From: Streptomyces sp. TBY4
GTDB lineage: Bacteria > Actinomycetota > Actinomycetes > Streptomycetales > Streptomycetaceae
NCBI RefSeq assembly: GCF_024213195.1
Contig: NZ_JANAVF010000007.1
Coordinates: 230,044 to 294,043 of the forward strand
Direction: 5' to 3'
Length of the DNA stretch: 64,000 nucleotides
In this document: piece by piece, positions 16,548-25,419 of the stretch
How positions within the stretch are numbered: the first letter of the stretch is position 1
How the letters are laid out: every line of letters begins with the position of its first letter
The notes under the pieces: generated by a model
Seen by the model: the letters and a program-made list of their open reading frames with translations, nothing else
Database searches by the model: none
Told to the model about the DNA's origin: nothing
Position numbers and translations under genes: made by a program

Positions 16548-18260
16548 ATGGTTGCGCAGACCGTTGTTCACAAGGGCAGGACGCTGGCATGGGAAGGGTT
16601 CTGCACCGGTCCGGAGCTGTTGTCGCGCGGGGAGTTGGACGGGCTGTCCCGACGGTTGCTCGGGATCGGCCTCGCCGCCGCCGAGGTCGCCGCCGAGAAG
16701 GAGCTGCGGCCCTTCGGAGTGCCGCGCGGGGCCGCGCCGGCGATCGTGTTGGGGACTGCGTCCACGCTCAAGGGATGCTTCGAGGCGGACGTGGCCAAAC
16801 TCGCGCTGGGAGCCTCCCCCGACGACTTCTCCGCCTACATCGAGGCCCGATCGGTGTACCTGGCCGCGCCCGGCGACTTGGTGGTCGGGCGGGGCGAGGC
16901 GTGGCGGCAGGCGGTGGCCGCCGCCGAGGTGGTGCCGGTGGAGGTCGACGAACCGCGCTACTACTACCTCACGCATGCCCTGCTCACCCTGGCGGCCGCT
17001 GAGCCGCCCGACCGCCTGGCCCGTCCGCTGGAACTGCTGATCCGGCAACTGAGGGACGTGCCGGAGACGGTGGTTCGCCTGTTCGCGGTGGACACCGAGG
17101 CACGGCTGCTGCTGCTGTGGCTCAAGCGGGCCGCGGGGCTGGACGTCCTGCGCGTGGACGCCAACGGCCCGGAGGTCGCCGAGGGGTGGAACCGCAAGAC
17201 GACCCTCTATCCGACCCCGGAGGCGGTCCGCGCCCTCGGGGGCCGGATCCCGGCCGGCGATCCAGGGTCCCTCCTCGCGGTCGAGTTCGAACTTACTCCG
17301 TTCCACGCCGAGTTCGGGGTGTTGCTGCCGAGGCTGCCGGGGTACTCGATCTCCCGGGCGGGCGCCGATGAGGAATCGCTGTACCGCCAGGTGCGGGAGG
17401 CCGCAGGCCTGCTGGTGGAGCGGTACGGGCTGGAGCTGGGCTGCTTCAAGCCTGCCGAGGCGTTGACCGGTGACCGGATCAGGACGGCGGTGCCGCTGGG
17501 CGACGAGGCGGCTCTGGAGGCACTGGCCCGGCAGATGATGGAGTCCGAGGAGGACTACGTCCTGGAGGCCCACACGCACTACCTGCGGCACCGGGTCCCC
17601 GGCTACGAGTTCATCCTGGCGCCCTCCGTGCACGTGGTGGCCGGCCGGCCGGCCGAGGGCGGGACGGTGCAGATCACCCGGGGCAGTGTGTGGGAGGGCA
17701 GCGTCTACGTGGACGAGGGCACCTGCGCGCGCTTCGGCATCGCGCCCGAACAGTTCCGCACCGCGCGCGAGGGCATGGCGGGACTGCACGAGGCATTCCG
17801 GGGTAAAGGCCGCGACCTTGGTTTCGTCAAGGGCGGTGTCGACTTCGCGATCGCCCGGCTGGGCGGCAGCTTCGGATCGACTCCGGTGGTCGCCATGCAG
17901 GACCTCAATCTGTCCTCGAACGGCGCGGAGTACGTACGGGCGCTGCTGGCCGAGGCCCGGGAGCGGGCCGGGCGGCCGGACGGGGTGTACGCGGCCACGA
18001 AGGTGGTGCGCCCGGCCGCCGACACCGATCTGAAGCGGTTGGAGGACGGCGTGGGGCGTCGGAGCGCCCAGGGTTGGGCGCGGGCGATCACCTCGGTACC
18101 CGGGCGGTGGGGCCTGATCGGAGTGGCGGCCTCGTGTCCTCGCGAGGCCGCCGTCGAGGTGCTGGAGCTCGAACAGCGCCTGCACCGGGAGGGCATGCTC
18201 CGCACCAGTCTGCGCGACGAGTCGATCCAGGGCGAGGAGGGGGCCGTCACCCCGGGTTGA
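16548..18260 (+). CDS. ATP-grasp-like ligase (probable), beside the halogenase cluster
   Basis: 570 residues. The C-terminal half looks like an ATP-grasp fold: LGCFKPAEALTGDRIRTAVP (nucleotide Lys region), SEEDYVLEAHTHYLRH (hinge acid), then GSVWEGSVYVDE and VVAMQDLNLSSNGAEYVRALL, where the D-x-N motif would bind magnesium. The N-terminal half resembles the pre-ATP-grasp region of peptide ligases. Such enzymes join a carboxylate to an amine through an acyl phosphate. ATG 16548 is preceded by GGGAGTGGTG. It is convergent with the antiporter gene that ends the chlorothreonine operon, 37 bp away, suggesting membership of the cluster. The assignment is by pattern only. Confidence 0.55.
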   Translation: MVAQTVVHKGRTLAWEGFCTGPELLSRGELDGLSRRLLGIGLAAAEVAAEKELRPFGVPRGAAPAIVLGTASTLKGCFEADVAKLALGASPDDFSAYIEARSVYLAAPGDLVVGRGEAWRQAVAAAEVVPVEVDEPRYYYLTHALLTLAAAEPPDRLARPLELLIRQLRDVPETVVRLFAVDTEARLLLLWLKRAAGLDVLRVDANGPEVAEGWNRKTTLYPTPEAVRALGGRIPAGDPGSLLAVEFELTPFHAEFGVLLPRLPGYSISRAGADEESLYRQVREAAGLLVERYGLELGCFKPAEALTGDRIRTAVPLGDEAALEALARQMMESEEDYVLEAHTHYLRHRVPGYEFILAPSVHVVAGRPAEGGTVQITRGSVWEGSVYVDEGTCARFGIAPEQFRTAREGMAGLHEAFRGKGRDLGFVKGGVDFAIARLGGSFGSTPVVAMQDLNLSSNGAEYVRALLAEARERAGRPDGVYAATKVVRPAADTDLKRLEDGVGRRSAQGWARAITSVPGRWGLIGVAASCPREAAVEVLELEQRLHREGMLRTSLRDESIQGEEGAVTPG

Positions 18261-18297
18261 GCGCGACGCCCCGCGACGTGGGCCGGCCGGGCCGGCG

Positions 18298-19647
18298 TCA
18301 CGGGGCGCCGCGCTCAACCTCCTTGCCCCCTCTTGCCCCGCCGGGGGCCTCTGGCCCCGTAGCGGTCCCGCGTCCGGCGACGAGACCCTCCCCGGAGGGC
18401 GGCGCACCGGCCGACCCGGGCACGGGATCCGGCGGCCGGACGCGGCGCACGCGGAGCAGGGGCCCTGTCATCACCGTGGTCAGGATGGCCACGACCACCA
18501 GGATCGCGTAGAACGACCGGTCGATGAAGCCCAGGTTCAGACCGAGGGTGAGGATGACCACCTCCGTCAGCCCCCGGGTGTTCATCAGGACCGCGAGCAT
18601 CCGGGCCTCCCGTCGCGGCAGACCCCCGAGAGCGGCCCCCACCCGGGTGCCGGCCATCTTGGTCCCGACCGCGACGGCCGACATCACCGCCAGGGCGCCG
18701 AGATCGACGGCCCGGAAGGCGGTGAGGTCCACGCGGGTGCCCGCGATCACGAAGTACACGGGCAGCAGAAGGTGCCCGGCCGAGTTCGCGAGGTCCTCGA
18801 ACACCGACGGCCGGGCCGCCGCCGCTCCGCCACCCTGCGCCCGGGGCATGACCGCGCCGAGGGCGAACGCCCCGAACGCGAAGTGGACCCCCATCCACTC
18901 CGTGGCCGCGCAGGACGCCATGAGCGCCGTGGTCACCATCACCGCTCCGGTGGCTCCGGCCTCCGCGCCGTCCCGCGCGCGCCGCCGCAGTACCCCGGCC
19001 ATCAGAGGGCGGACCATCCCGGTCAGCAGGCCGAGGTACACGGGCAGGAAGGCCAGGCGCCAGGCCTCGCCGGTGCCGAGGAGCGCGGCGATGACGGCCA
19101 GGCAGGACCAGGCGACGAGATCGTTCACCCCGGCGGCGGCCATCGCGATCCGACCGACCCGGGAATGGTTGAGCTTCTGATCGGAGAGGATGCGGGCCAG
19201 CACCGGGAAGGCGGTGACGGACAGGGCGACGCCGATGAAGAGCGTGAACCCCAGCGGACCGGCGGGCCCGTGCTCCTCGGCGTACGGAAGGGCGACCAGC
19301 ACACCGCCGCCCAAGGGCAACAGGACCGCGCCCGCCGCCACCCACAGCACGGTCCGGCCGCTGCGCCGGGCGAAGGCCGGGTCCAGCTCGTGGCCGATCA
19401 CGAACATGAACAAGGCCAGACCCACGTTGGCCAGCGCCCCCAGCAGCGGCTGCGCCCGCTCGTAGGGGCCGGTGCCGAGCCCGCCCCAGGTCTGCGACAG
19501 TACCGTCGAGCCGAGCAGCACACCCGCGAGGATCTCGCCCACGACCGCCGGTTGCCCCAGCCGGCGGGCGGCGGCCCCGCACACCCCGGCCACGCCCAGC
19601 ACCAGGGCGAGTGCGAGGAAGAGGACCGCCGTGGTGTCGGCCGTCAT
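18298..19647 (-). CDS. Cation:proton antiporter (Kef/CPA2 type) of the biosynthetic operon
   Basis: 449 residues, twelve or so hydrophobic segments, with the family hallmarks GQPAVVGEILAGVLLGSTVL near residue 30, FMFVIGHELDP, and SVTAFPVLARIL with NDLVAWSC. The C-terminal 40 residues are Gly/Pro/Arg-rich and cytoplasmic in appearance; no TrkA-N domain is attached. Similar antiporters end several glycopeptide and lipopeptide clusters, where a role in export or tolerance has been suggested but not proved. The start ATG 19647 overlaps the stop of the acyl-CoA dehydrogenase gene by 4 bp. Confidence 0.85.
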   Translation of the reverse strand: MTADTTAVLFLALALVLGVAGVCGAAARRLGQPAVVGEILAGVLLGSTVLSQTWGGLGTGPYERAQPLLGALANVGLALFMFVIGHELDPAFARRSGRTVLWVAAGAVLLPLGGGVLVALPYAEEHGPAGPLGFTLFIGVALSVTAFPVLARILSDQKLNHSRVGRIAMAAAGVNDLVAWSCLAVIAALLGTGEAWRLAFLPVYLGLLTGMVRPLMAGVLRRRARDGAEAGATGAVMVTTALMASCAATEWMGVHFAFGAFALGAVMPRAQGGGAAAARPSVFEDLANSAGHLLLPVYFVIAGTRVDLTAFRAVDLGALAVMSAVAVGTKMAGTRVGAALGGLPRREARMLAVLMNTRGLTEVVILTLGLNLGFIDRSFYAILVVVAILTTVMTGPLLRVRRVRPPDPVPGSAGAPPSGEGLVAGRGTATGPEAPGGARGGKEVERGAP

Positions 19648-20834
19648 GCCTTGTCCGCGGTGGAGACCGGGGCGCCGGGCCGGTTCAGCCGGTCCCGGCC
19701 GATGAGATCTCGCAGGACCTCGCTGGGGCCCGCGGCGATCGTGGCGGCGCGGGCGTCGCGGTGCACCCGGGCCGCCGAGGATTCTTCCAAGTAGCCGTGC
19801 GAGCCCTGGAACTGCAGGGAGGCGTCGGCCACCCGGCAGGCGAGTTCCGTGGCGCGCAGCTTGGCCATGGAGCACTCCACTGCGGGCAGCTCGCCGTGCT
19901 CGTACAACCAGGCGGTGTGGTACACGAGTTGACGGGTTGCGGCCAGGTCCGTGCTCAGGTCCGCGATCCGGTGCACGAGCGCCTGGCGTCCGGCGAGGGC
20001 CGTGCCGGCGACGGAGCGCTCCCGGAGGAAGGCGCACAGGTCGTCCAGAGCGTGTTCTGCGCCGCCCACGGCCAGTACGGCGGCGACCAGACGCTCCAGT
20101 TGCAGCCCGCGCATCAGGTAGTAGAAGCCGTGGTCGAGCCGGCCGACGACGCGATCGGCGGGGACGCGGACCGCGTCGAAGGTGATGGCGGCGGTGCCGG
20201 CCGAGCGCCACCCGAGGGTGCGCTGCGGGGTCCGGTGGACTCCGGGCAGGTCGGTGTCCACCACCAGAAGGGAGAGCCCGGTGGCGCCTCGCGGGCCCTG
20301 GGTGGCGGGCCCGGTCCGCACGGCGACGACGAGGAAGTCGGCGGTCATCCCGTTGCTGACCATCGACTTGACGCCGTCGACCACCAACCGGTCGCCCACC
20401 CGCTCGGCGGTGACGGACAGCCCGGAGAGGTCGGCGCCCGCCCCGGGCTCGGTGATGGCCAGTGCCGAGATCCGGTCCCCGCGCACGGCCGGGGCCAGAT
20501 GGGTCCGGATCAGCTCGGGTCCGCCGAACCGGGCGAGGTAGTGGGTGGCCATGTAGGCGTGCACCGAGACGGCCGCGCGCAGCCCGCCGAAGCCGGCGCG
20601 GCCGAGTTCTTCCAGGAAGACCACGGACGTGAACAGGTCACGCGCTCCGCCGCCTGCGGCCCTCGGGTGCGTCAGGCCCAGCCAGCCGCGCTGCCCCAGG
20701 CCCTTCCACACGTGGGGGGGAACGTTCCCCTCCACGTCCCAGCGGGCCGCGTGCGGGATGACCTCGGCGGCGAGGAAGGCCCGGACCTCCGCGCGGAAGG
20801 CCTCGTGCTCGGGGGTGAAATAGGGTGACCTCAC
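19644..20834 (-). CDS. Acyl-CoA dehydrogenase-like flavoenzyme, probably acting on a carrier-bound amino acid
   Basis: 396 residues with the three-domain acyl-CoA dehydrogenase plan: ITEPGAGADLSGLSVTAERVG (FAD-binding middle domain), helix region MRGLQLERLVAAVLA and C-terminal GSHGYLEESSAARVHRDARA. The medium-chain catalytic Glu in YEGT is Ala here (TIAAGPSEV), but a Glu is present in LQLERL, where isovaleryl-CoA dehydrogenase keeps its base. The start is GTG 20834, overlapping the thioesterase stop in GTGA. In natural-product clusters such enzymes oxidise aminoacyl carriers (PltE) or form cyclopropanes (KtzA); which applies here is unknown. Confidence 0.88.
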   Translation of the reverse strand: MRSPYFTPEHEAFRAEVRAFLAAEVIPHAARWDVEGNVPPHVWKGLGQRGWLGLTHPRAAGGGARDLFTSVVFLEELGRAGFGGLRAAVSVHAYMATHYLARFGGPELIRTHLAPAVRGDRISALAITEPGAGADLSGLSVTAERVGDRLVVDGVKSMVSNGMTADFLVVAVRTGPATQGPRGATGLSLLVVDTDLPGVHRTPQRTLGWRSAGTAAITFDAVRVPADRVVGRLDHGFYYLMRGLQLERLVAAVLAVGGAEHALDDLCAFLRERSVAGTALAGRQALVHRIADLSTDLAATRQLVYHTAWLYEHGELPAVECSMAKLRATELACRVADASLQFQGSHGYLEESSAARVHRDARAATIAAGPSEVLRDLIGRDRLNRPGAPVSTADKA

Positions 20835-21631
20835 GGTCGATGACTCCTTCGTGACGTGCCGAGGCACAAGGCGATCTCGTCGTCGAGCAGCCCGAGGAAC
20901 TCAGAGGTCCGTTCGTAGGGGAAGAAATGCCCGCCCCCGACCCGCCTGCGCCGGAATCCGTGCGGGGCCAGGGCCCGCCAGGCGCCGACCGCCGCGGGCG
21001 GCGCCACCGTATCGTCCGCGCCGGCGAAGACGGTGACGGGCACCGGCAGTGCGTCGGCAGTGTCGGCGGGCCGCGACCAGGTCTCGGCGAGCCGGATGTC
21101 GGCGCGGAGCACCGGTTCCAGAAGGGCCATCAGCCGAGGGGACGCGAGCACCGCCCCCGGGGTGCCGGCCAGCCGGCTGAGTTCGGACCGGAACCGCTCC
21201 GTCGGCAGATCGTGGATGGCCGGCAGGGCTCGGGGCACAGTGGGTGCCCGGCAGCCCGAGAGCAGCACGCGCACGGGCGGTCGGGCCAGGCCGCGCACGG
21301 CGCTCTCGTAGACCAGCATCGCGCCCATGCTGTGCCCGAACAGCAGGTAGGGTCCGGTGATCCGCCGCTCCAGGGCGAGGGCGAACTCCTGTGCCAGGGT
21401 CGGCCAGTCCGACGGCAGCGGATCGCGCCGCCGGCTCTCCCGCCCGGGCAGCCGCACGGCGACCGGCTCGACCTCGGGCGGCAGCAGGTCTGCCCACGGC
21501 CCGAAGGCGGCGGTCCCGGCGCCCGCGTGGGGTACGCAGACCAGGGTGATGCGGGCCGCCGGGCGGGGCGCGAGATGGTGGAACCAGCGCCCCGTCCGGG
21601 TCTGAGGAGGGCTCTCGGCCCGGTCGTTCAT
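20831..21631 (-). CDS. Type II thioesterase
   Basis: 266 residues of the alpha/beta-hydrolase fold typical of external thioesterases. Nucleophile elbow GHSMGAM near residue 96, early motif VCVPHAGAGTAAFGPW, late Asp region VFAGADDTVAPP and catalytic His in VGGGHFFPYE. These enzymes clear mis-loaded carriers or free a carrier-bound product. Start ATG 21631 is eight bases behind AGGAGG. It is 82 bp after the FkbM-carrier gene and overlaps the dehydrogenase gene, so its natural clients are probably the two carrier domains in the operon. Confidence 0.92.
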   Translation of the reverse strand: MNDRAESPPQTRTGRWFHHLAPRPAARITLVCVPHAGAGTAAFGPWADLLPPEVEPVAVRLPGRESRRRDPLPSDWPTLAQEFALALERRITGPYLLFGHSMGAMLVYESAVRGLARPPVRVLLSGCRAPTVPRALPAIHDLPTERFRSELSRLAGTPGAVLASPRLMALLEPVLRADIRLAETWSRPADTADALPVPVTVFAGADDTVAPPAAVGAWRALAPHGFRRRRVGGGHFFPYERTSEFLGLLDDEIALCLGTSRRSHRP

Positions 21632-21713
21632 CGCGTCCTCCTGGCGGGGGCCGCGGGTCGGCGGGCGGGGGCGGGCGCAGCCGTGCGGGCCGGTGTTCCG
21701 GTCCGCACGGCGC

Positions 21714-23168
21714 TCAGGGACGCGGCGCTCCCTCGGCCGGGGCGCCGTTCCCGAGGGCGGCGGCCAGCACCGCGAAGGTGCCGTCGGAGAAGAGCAGATC
21801 CGGGGCGAGGGCGTCCGGGCCCAGCTCGTCCTCCACTTGGGCCAGCAGCCGGACGGCGGTCAGGGAGTCGCCGCCGAGGTCGAAGAAGTCGGCGTCCGAG
21901 CGTACGGCGTCCGCACCGAAGAGGTCGGTCCAGACGCGCGCGAGCACGGCGACCCTCTCGGGCGCCCCGGCCGCCGGGGCCGGCGATGCGGGCGTGGCCG
22001 GCGATGTGGCCCCGGGGGCGGGGCCGAGGCAGGGGACCGCCGTCCAGCGGCCCGGCGGCGGCGCCGACGGCAGCTCGCGGGCGAGGAGTTCGCGCAGTTC
22101 CCCCTCCAGCCGGCGCAGCGTGGGGCCGCCCTCGAAGACGGGGGCCGGCGGCGGGCCGGCGGTTGCCCGGGGGCGCCGGGCGTAGACGTTGTGGCAGGGG
22201 GTCAGAGCCAGTCGGGGATCCTGATCGTGTGTGACGTGAAACCCCCGGTCCCGCAGCAGCTCCAGGACGGCCTCCAGACGCCCCTCCATGTCGTGGACCT
22301 CCACCACGACCCGCTCCACTCGCTCCCATGCTTCCTCGTCGAGGCCGGCCAGGACTTCCGCCTCGGCCTTCTCCACGTCGATCTTCAGCAGGTCTACGCG
22401 GGTGAGGTTGTGGTCGCGGATCACGTCGCCGAGGGTGGCGACGGGCACCCGGCGCGGGTGCGCGGCCAGCCGGTCGGTGACCAACCGGTTCAGGGAACGG
22501 GACCGACTGTCACCGCCCGAGCCCTCGTCTCCGCTCCCCGGGCCCGCGTCGTCGCCGGTCAGCAGATAGCCGCGCAGCACTTCCGCGTCCTGCGCCACGT
22601 CCGCGTACCGCCCGGACATCACGCTGTTGTTCGGGTAGAACGTGAACGGGGTCTCCCCCCGGCTCCGGCCGAGCGCGGTGGGCAGCACCGTGACGTCCAG
22701 CCCGTGGAGTTCGGCGTTGAGGCGTACAGCGGCGGCGAGTTCGGCCACCGGCTCGACGGCGATGACCCGGGCGCCGGGTGCTGCGAGACCGACGCGGAGG
22801 GAGAACATGCCGATGTTCGCCCCCACGTCGAGCACGACGGGCCTCGGGGGCAGGGTGATGCCGTGCCGGAAGTAGGCGCCCTCGACGAAGATCTCCCGGT
22901 ACAGGAAATCGGTCTCGCCCCGGTTGAGACCGGCCACCCGGATCACGTCGGCGGGCTCGTGCCAGGCGAGGTCGCCGAGCCGGTTCGCCGCCTCCAGGGC
23001 GACGGACCGGCTCAGGGTCCGGGCCGCTTCGCGGTCGGGGACGATCCGGGCGTGCCCGCCGGGGGTGCCCTGATCGTCGACGATCACGACCTCGGCCACC
23101 GCGGGATGCCTGGCGAGGAGCTCGCCCGGTGTGAAGCAGCCGTTCTCGGCCGCGCTGTGGACGCTCAT
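21714..23168 (-). CDS. FkbM-type methyltransferase fused to a peptidyl carrier domain
   Basis: 484 residues. Residues about 105-310 are a FkbM-family SAM methyltransferase (VVLDVGANIGMFSLRVGL, VIAVEPVAEL, VDLLKIDVEKAEAEVL). After a Pro/Ala linker, residues about 400-475 are a carrier domain with the phosphopantetheine site DLGGDSLTA and the preceding VWTDLFGADAVRSDADFF. A methyltransferase with its own carrier suggests modification of a tethered substrate, probably on an oxygen. The start ATG 23168 overlaps the previous gene in ATGA. Most plausible role: second carrier that receives the aminoacyl group from the SyrC-like protein. Confidence 0.85.
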   Translation of the reverse strand: MSVHSAAENGCFTPGELLARHPAVAEVVIVDDQGTPGGHARIVPDREAARTLSRSVALEAANRLGDLAWHEPADVIRVAGLNRGETDFLYREIFVEGAYFRHGITLPPRPVVLDVGANIGMFSLRVGLAAPGARVIAVEPVAELAAAVRLNAELHGLDVTVLPTALGRSRGETPFTFYPNNSVMSGRYADVAQDAEVLRGYLLTGDDAGPGSGDEGSGGDSRSRSLNRLVTDRLAAHPRRVPVATLGDVIRDHNLTRVDLLKIDVEKAEAEVLAGLDEEAWERVERVVVEVHDMEGRLEAVLELLRDRGFHVTHDQDPRLALTPCHNVYARRPRATAGPPPAPVFEGGPTLRRLEGELRELLARELPSAPPPGRWTAVPCLGPAPGATSPATPASPAPAAGAPERVAVLARVWTDLFGADAVRSDADFFDLGGDSLTAVRLLAQVEDELGPDALAPDLLFSDGTFAVLAAALGNGAPAEGAPRP

Positions 23169-24400
23169 GTGTCCTTCCGGGGATGGTCGGTCACGGAGTG
23201 CAGGAACTCCTCCGCCAGGGTGACGAGCGCGGGTTTCGCGTCGAAGGCGCCGAGGTGGTCCCCGTCCGGCAGGGTGCGCAGCTCGGCGGCCGGCAGGTGC
23301 CGTGCGACGTAGACGGAGCCGGCCGGGTGCGCGGTGGTGTCCCGGTCGCTGGTGACGACGAGGGCCGGTTGGTGTGTGGTGAGCAGCCGTCGGCAGTCGG
23401 TGGTCATCAAGGTTCCGTTCAACTGCCCGTAGCGGTACAGGAGTTCGGGAGTCGCATAGGGGTGGATGAGGTAGTGGGCACGATCGGGGCGCAACCCGTC
23501 CAGGGTTGAGGGACGGCTCAGCAGCCGGTGCATCGCGGCGGCCTGGTTCGGGCCCCGGGCGACCATGGCGAGCAGGGACTCCATGTCCCGCTGGTGGGTG
23601 GTCTTGGGCGCCTCGCCGCCGAGTTCCCAATCGCCGTGCCACAGGCTCAGCGAGTCGATCCGCTCGGATCGGGCGGCGGCGGCCAGCGCGACCACCGCGC
23701 CCCCGCACAGGCCGAGCGCGTGCGCCCGGTCGATGCCGAACCCGTCGAGAACGGCCAGGAGGTCCTCGCTCTGGGCTTCGACGGAGTGGTCGACCGGGCC
23801 GCCGAGCCCGGCGCACTCGCCCGAGGCGAACAGCCCCCGACTCTCCCAGGTGACCACGCGGTACCGAGAGGAGAGCGCCGCGAGCCAGTTCACCGTCAGC
23901 CCGACGGGCATCCCGCAGGCGCCGACCACGGCCACGGCCGGAGCGTCCGGCGGGCCGGCGGCCCAGCACCGCAGGAGTGTGCCGTCCCGGGCGGGCAGCA
24001 CCACGGGCGGGCCGGGGAAGGCCGTGCGCGCCCGGTGCGCCGCCTCGGCCACCCCCCGGTCGTCGAGATCGAGTCCGGCCGCGTCCCCCGCGTGTGCGGG
24101 GCGACCCGCGGTTCCCGTGGTGCCCACGGCCAGCCGGCGGCCGACCGCGAGCTCCGGCGCGGTCAGCCCGTCCGGGGTGGCCACGAGCTCCGGTCCGGGA
24201 AGACCGAGGGCGCGGGCGAGGCGATCGACCCCGCTCTGGAGCGCCGGGAGCCGGGCGGCGCTCACCGGGGCGGTGGGCGCGACCCGGAGCCGCCCGGTGC
24301 CGGCGCGGAGAACGGAGGCCGTGTCCAGCAGCGCGTGGGCGAGCGCATCCCCCGAGGACGCGCCGGTGGCGGCGCCCGCCTGTGACGCGGGCGCCGTCAC
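23165..24400 (-). CDS. SyrC-like alpha/beta hydrolase acyltransferase with Cys nucleophile
   Basis: 411 residues. The nucleophile elbow reads GLCGGA with Cys232 in place of the usual Ser, followed by LSLWHGDWELGG; a catalytic His is expected in LPDGDHLGAF near the C terminus. SyrC and CmaE, which move carrier-bound amino acids between carrier proteins in the syringomycin and coronamic acid pathways, use an active-site Cys in this fold. The N-terminal 130 residues are alanine-rich and of unknown function. Start GTG 24400 overlaps the halogenase stop (GTGA). Context strongly supports shuttling of chlorothreonyl between the two carrier domains. Confidence 0.82.
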   Translation of the reverse strand: MTAPASQAGAATGASSGDALAHALLDTASVLRAGTGRLRVAPTAPVSAARLPALQSGVDRLARALGLPGPELVATPDGLTAPELAVGRRLAVGTTGTAGRPAHAGDAAGLDLDDRGVAEAAHRARTAFPGPPVVLPARDGTLLRCWAAGPPDAPAVAVVGACGMPVGLTVNWLAALSSRYRVVTWESRGLFASGECAGLGGPVDHSVEAQSEDLLAVLDGFGIDRAHALGLCGGAVVALAAAARSERIDSLSLWHGDWELGGEAPKTTHQRDMESLLAMVARGPNQAAAMHRLLSRPSTLDGLRPDRAHYLIHPYATPELLYRYGQLNGTLMTTDCRRLLTTHQPALVVTSDRDTTAHPAGSVYVARHLPAAELRTLPDGDHLGAFDAKPALVTLAEEFLHSVTDHPRKDT

Positions 24401-25368
24401 GCCCGGACCGGGGGCCGGGTGGTGAAGGGGTGGTCGCGGGTGGTGTGTTCGGCGATGCGGTTGTGGCCGTGCTCGTCGTCGCCGCTGACCAGGACGGCTC
24501 CGTAGCGGTCGAGGCTGACCCGGCCGCCGTACTCCTCGATCGCGATGGTGTCGGGATAGACCTGCACGGAGGTGGGCACGTAGCGGGAGGCGAAGCCCAT
24601 GCGCATGTCCTTGGTGCTGCCCTCGTGCGGGTGCGAGGCGTGCATCAGGGTGGACCAGAAGACGATGAACTGCCCCGCCCGCAACTCCATCGAGACCGCT
24701 TGCGACTCGTCCGGCTTCCAGTCGGGGTCGATCTGGAGTTCGCGGTAGTCGTATCCGAAGAAGCCGCGCCGGATGCCGCCCTTGTCGACTGAGGTGTTGT
24801 GATCCGGGGAGTAGTGCATCCGCTTGGTCTCGTCGTAGTGCATCGTGCGATGGGTGCCAGGGATGAACTGGAGGGCGCCCATCTTCGCGCTCGCCTCGGT
24901 GAAGGCGGACCAGACCGTGATGGTGCCGCCGAAGTCGGACCCCCCGGGCCACTGGATCTGCGGGGTTCCGGACGCGTTGGCGAAGGTGTCCGCCTGGTGC
25001 CAGTCGGTGCCCTCGTCCCCGGGGTGCTTGGGGAAGAACTCGGTGCGCCAGCAGAGCACGTCGGGGCCGAGGACGGAGGCCACGCGGTGGACGATCTCGG
25101 GCCGCGTGACGTGGTCGGCGAGGAAGGCGTGGTCGAGGTGGCGGTCGTAGTTGGAGATGTTGGTGGCCCCGGACACGGCGGCGCCGTCGCTGTAGACGGC
25201 GGAACTGCGGTCCAGGAGCTCCCGGCGGGTGCGCGACCAGATCTTCTTGATCTCGTCCGGCTCGTAGAGGGTGAAGGGGCCCGCGTAGCCATCGCGGTGG
25301 AAGGCCGCCAGTTCCTCGGGGCTGAGCGAGAAGTCCGGTCCGGGCGCGCGGTCGGGACGTGCGGACAT
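24397..25368 (-). CDS. Non-heme iron, 2-oxoglutarate halogenase (SyrB2 type)
   Basis: 323 residues closely following SyrB2: GTDWHQADTFANASG, FGGTITVWSAF, RRGFFGYDYRELQID and FWSTLMHASHPHEG. The metal triad of hydroxylases is replaced by H124-Q-A126, the HxA pattern that leaves room for chloride on iron, with the second His at about 243 (LMHAS). It should chlorinate an unactivated carbon of an aminoacyl group held on a carrier protein. ATG 25368 lies behind GGAGGACAC. It follows the threonine-specific A-T gene by 51 bp, so the expected product is 4-chlorothreonyl carrier. Confidence 0.95.
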   Translation of the reverse strand: MSARPDRAPGPDFSLSPEELAAFHRDGYAGPFTLYEPDEIKKIWSRTRRELLDRSSAVYSDGAAVSGATNISNYDRHLDHAFLADHVTRPEIVHRVASVLGPDVLCWRTEFFPKHPGDEGTDWHQADTFANASGTPQIQWPGGSDFGGTITVWSAFTEASAKMGALQFIPGTHRTMHYDETKRMHYSPDHNTSVDKGGIRRGFFGYDYRELQIDPDWKPDESQAVSMELRAGQFIVFWSTLMHASHPHEGSTKDMRMGFASRYVPTSVQVYPDTIAIEEYGGRVSLDRYGAVLVSGDDEHGHNRIAEHTTRDHPFTTRPPVRA

Positions 25369-25419
25369 GTGTCCTCCGGGGGAGTGAATGGCCGGGGCGA
25401 TGCGGGGCGGGGCTCCGGG

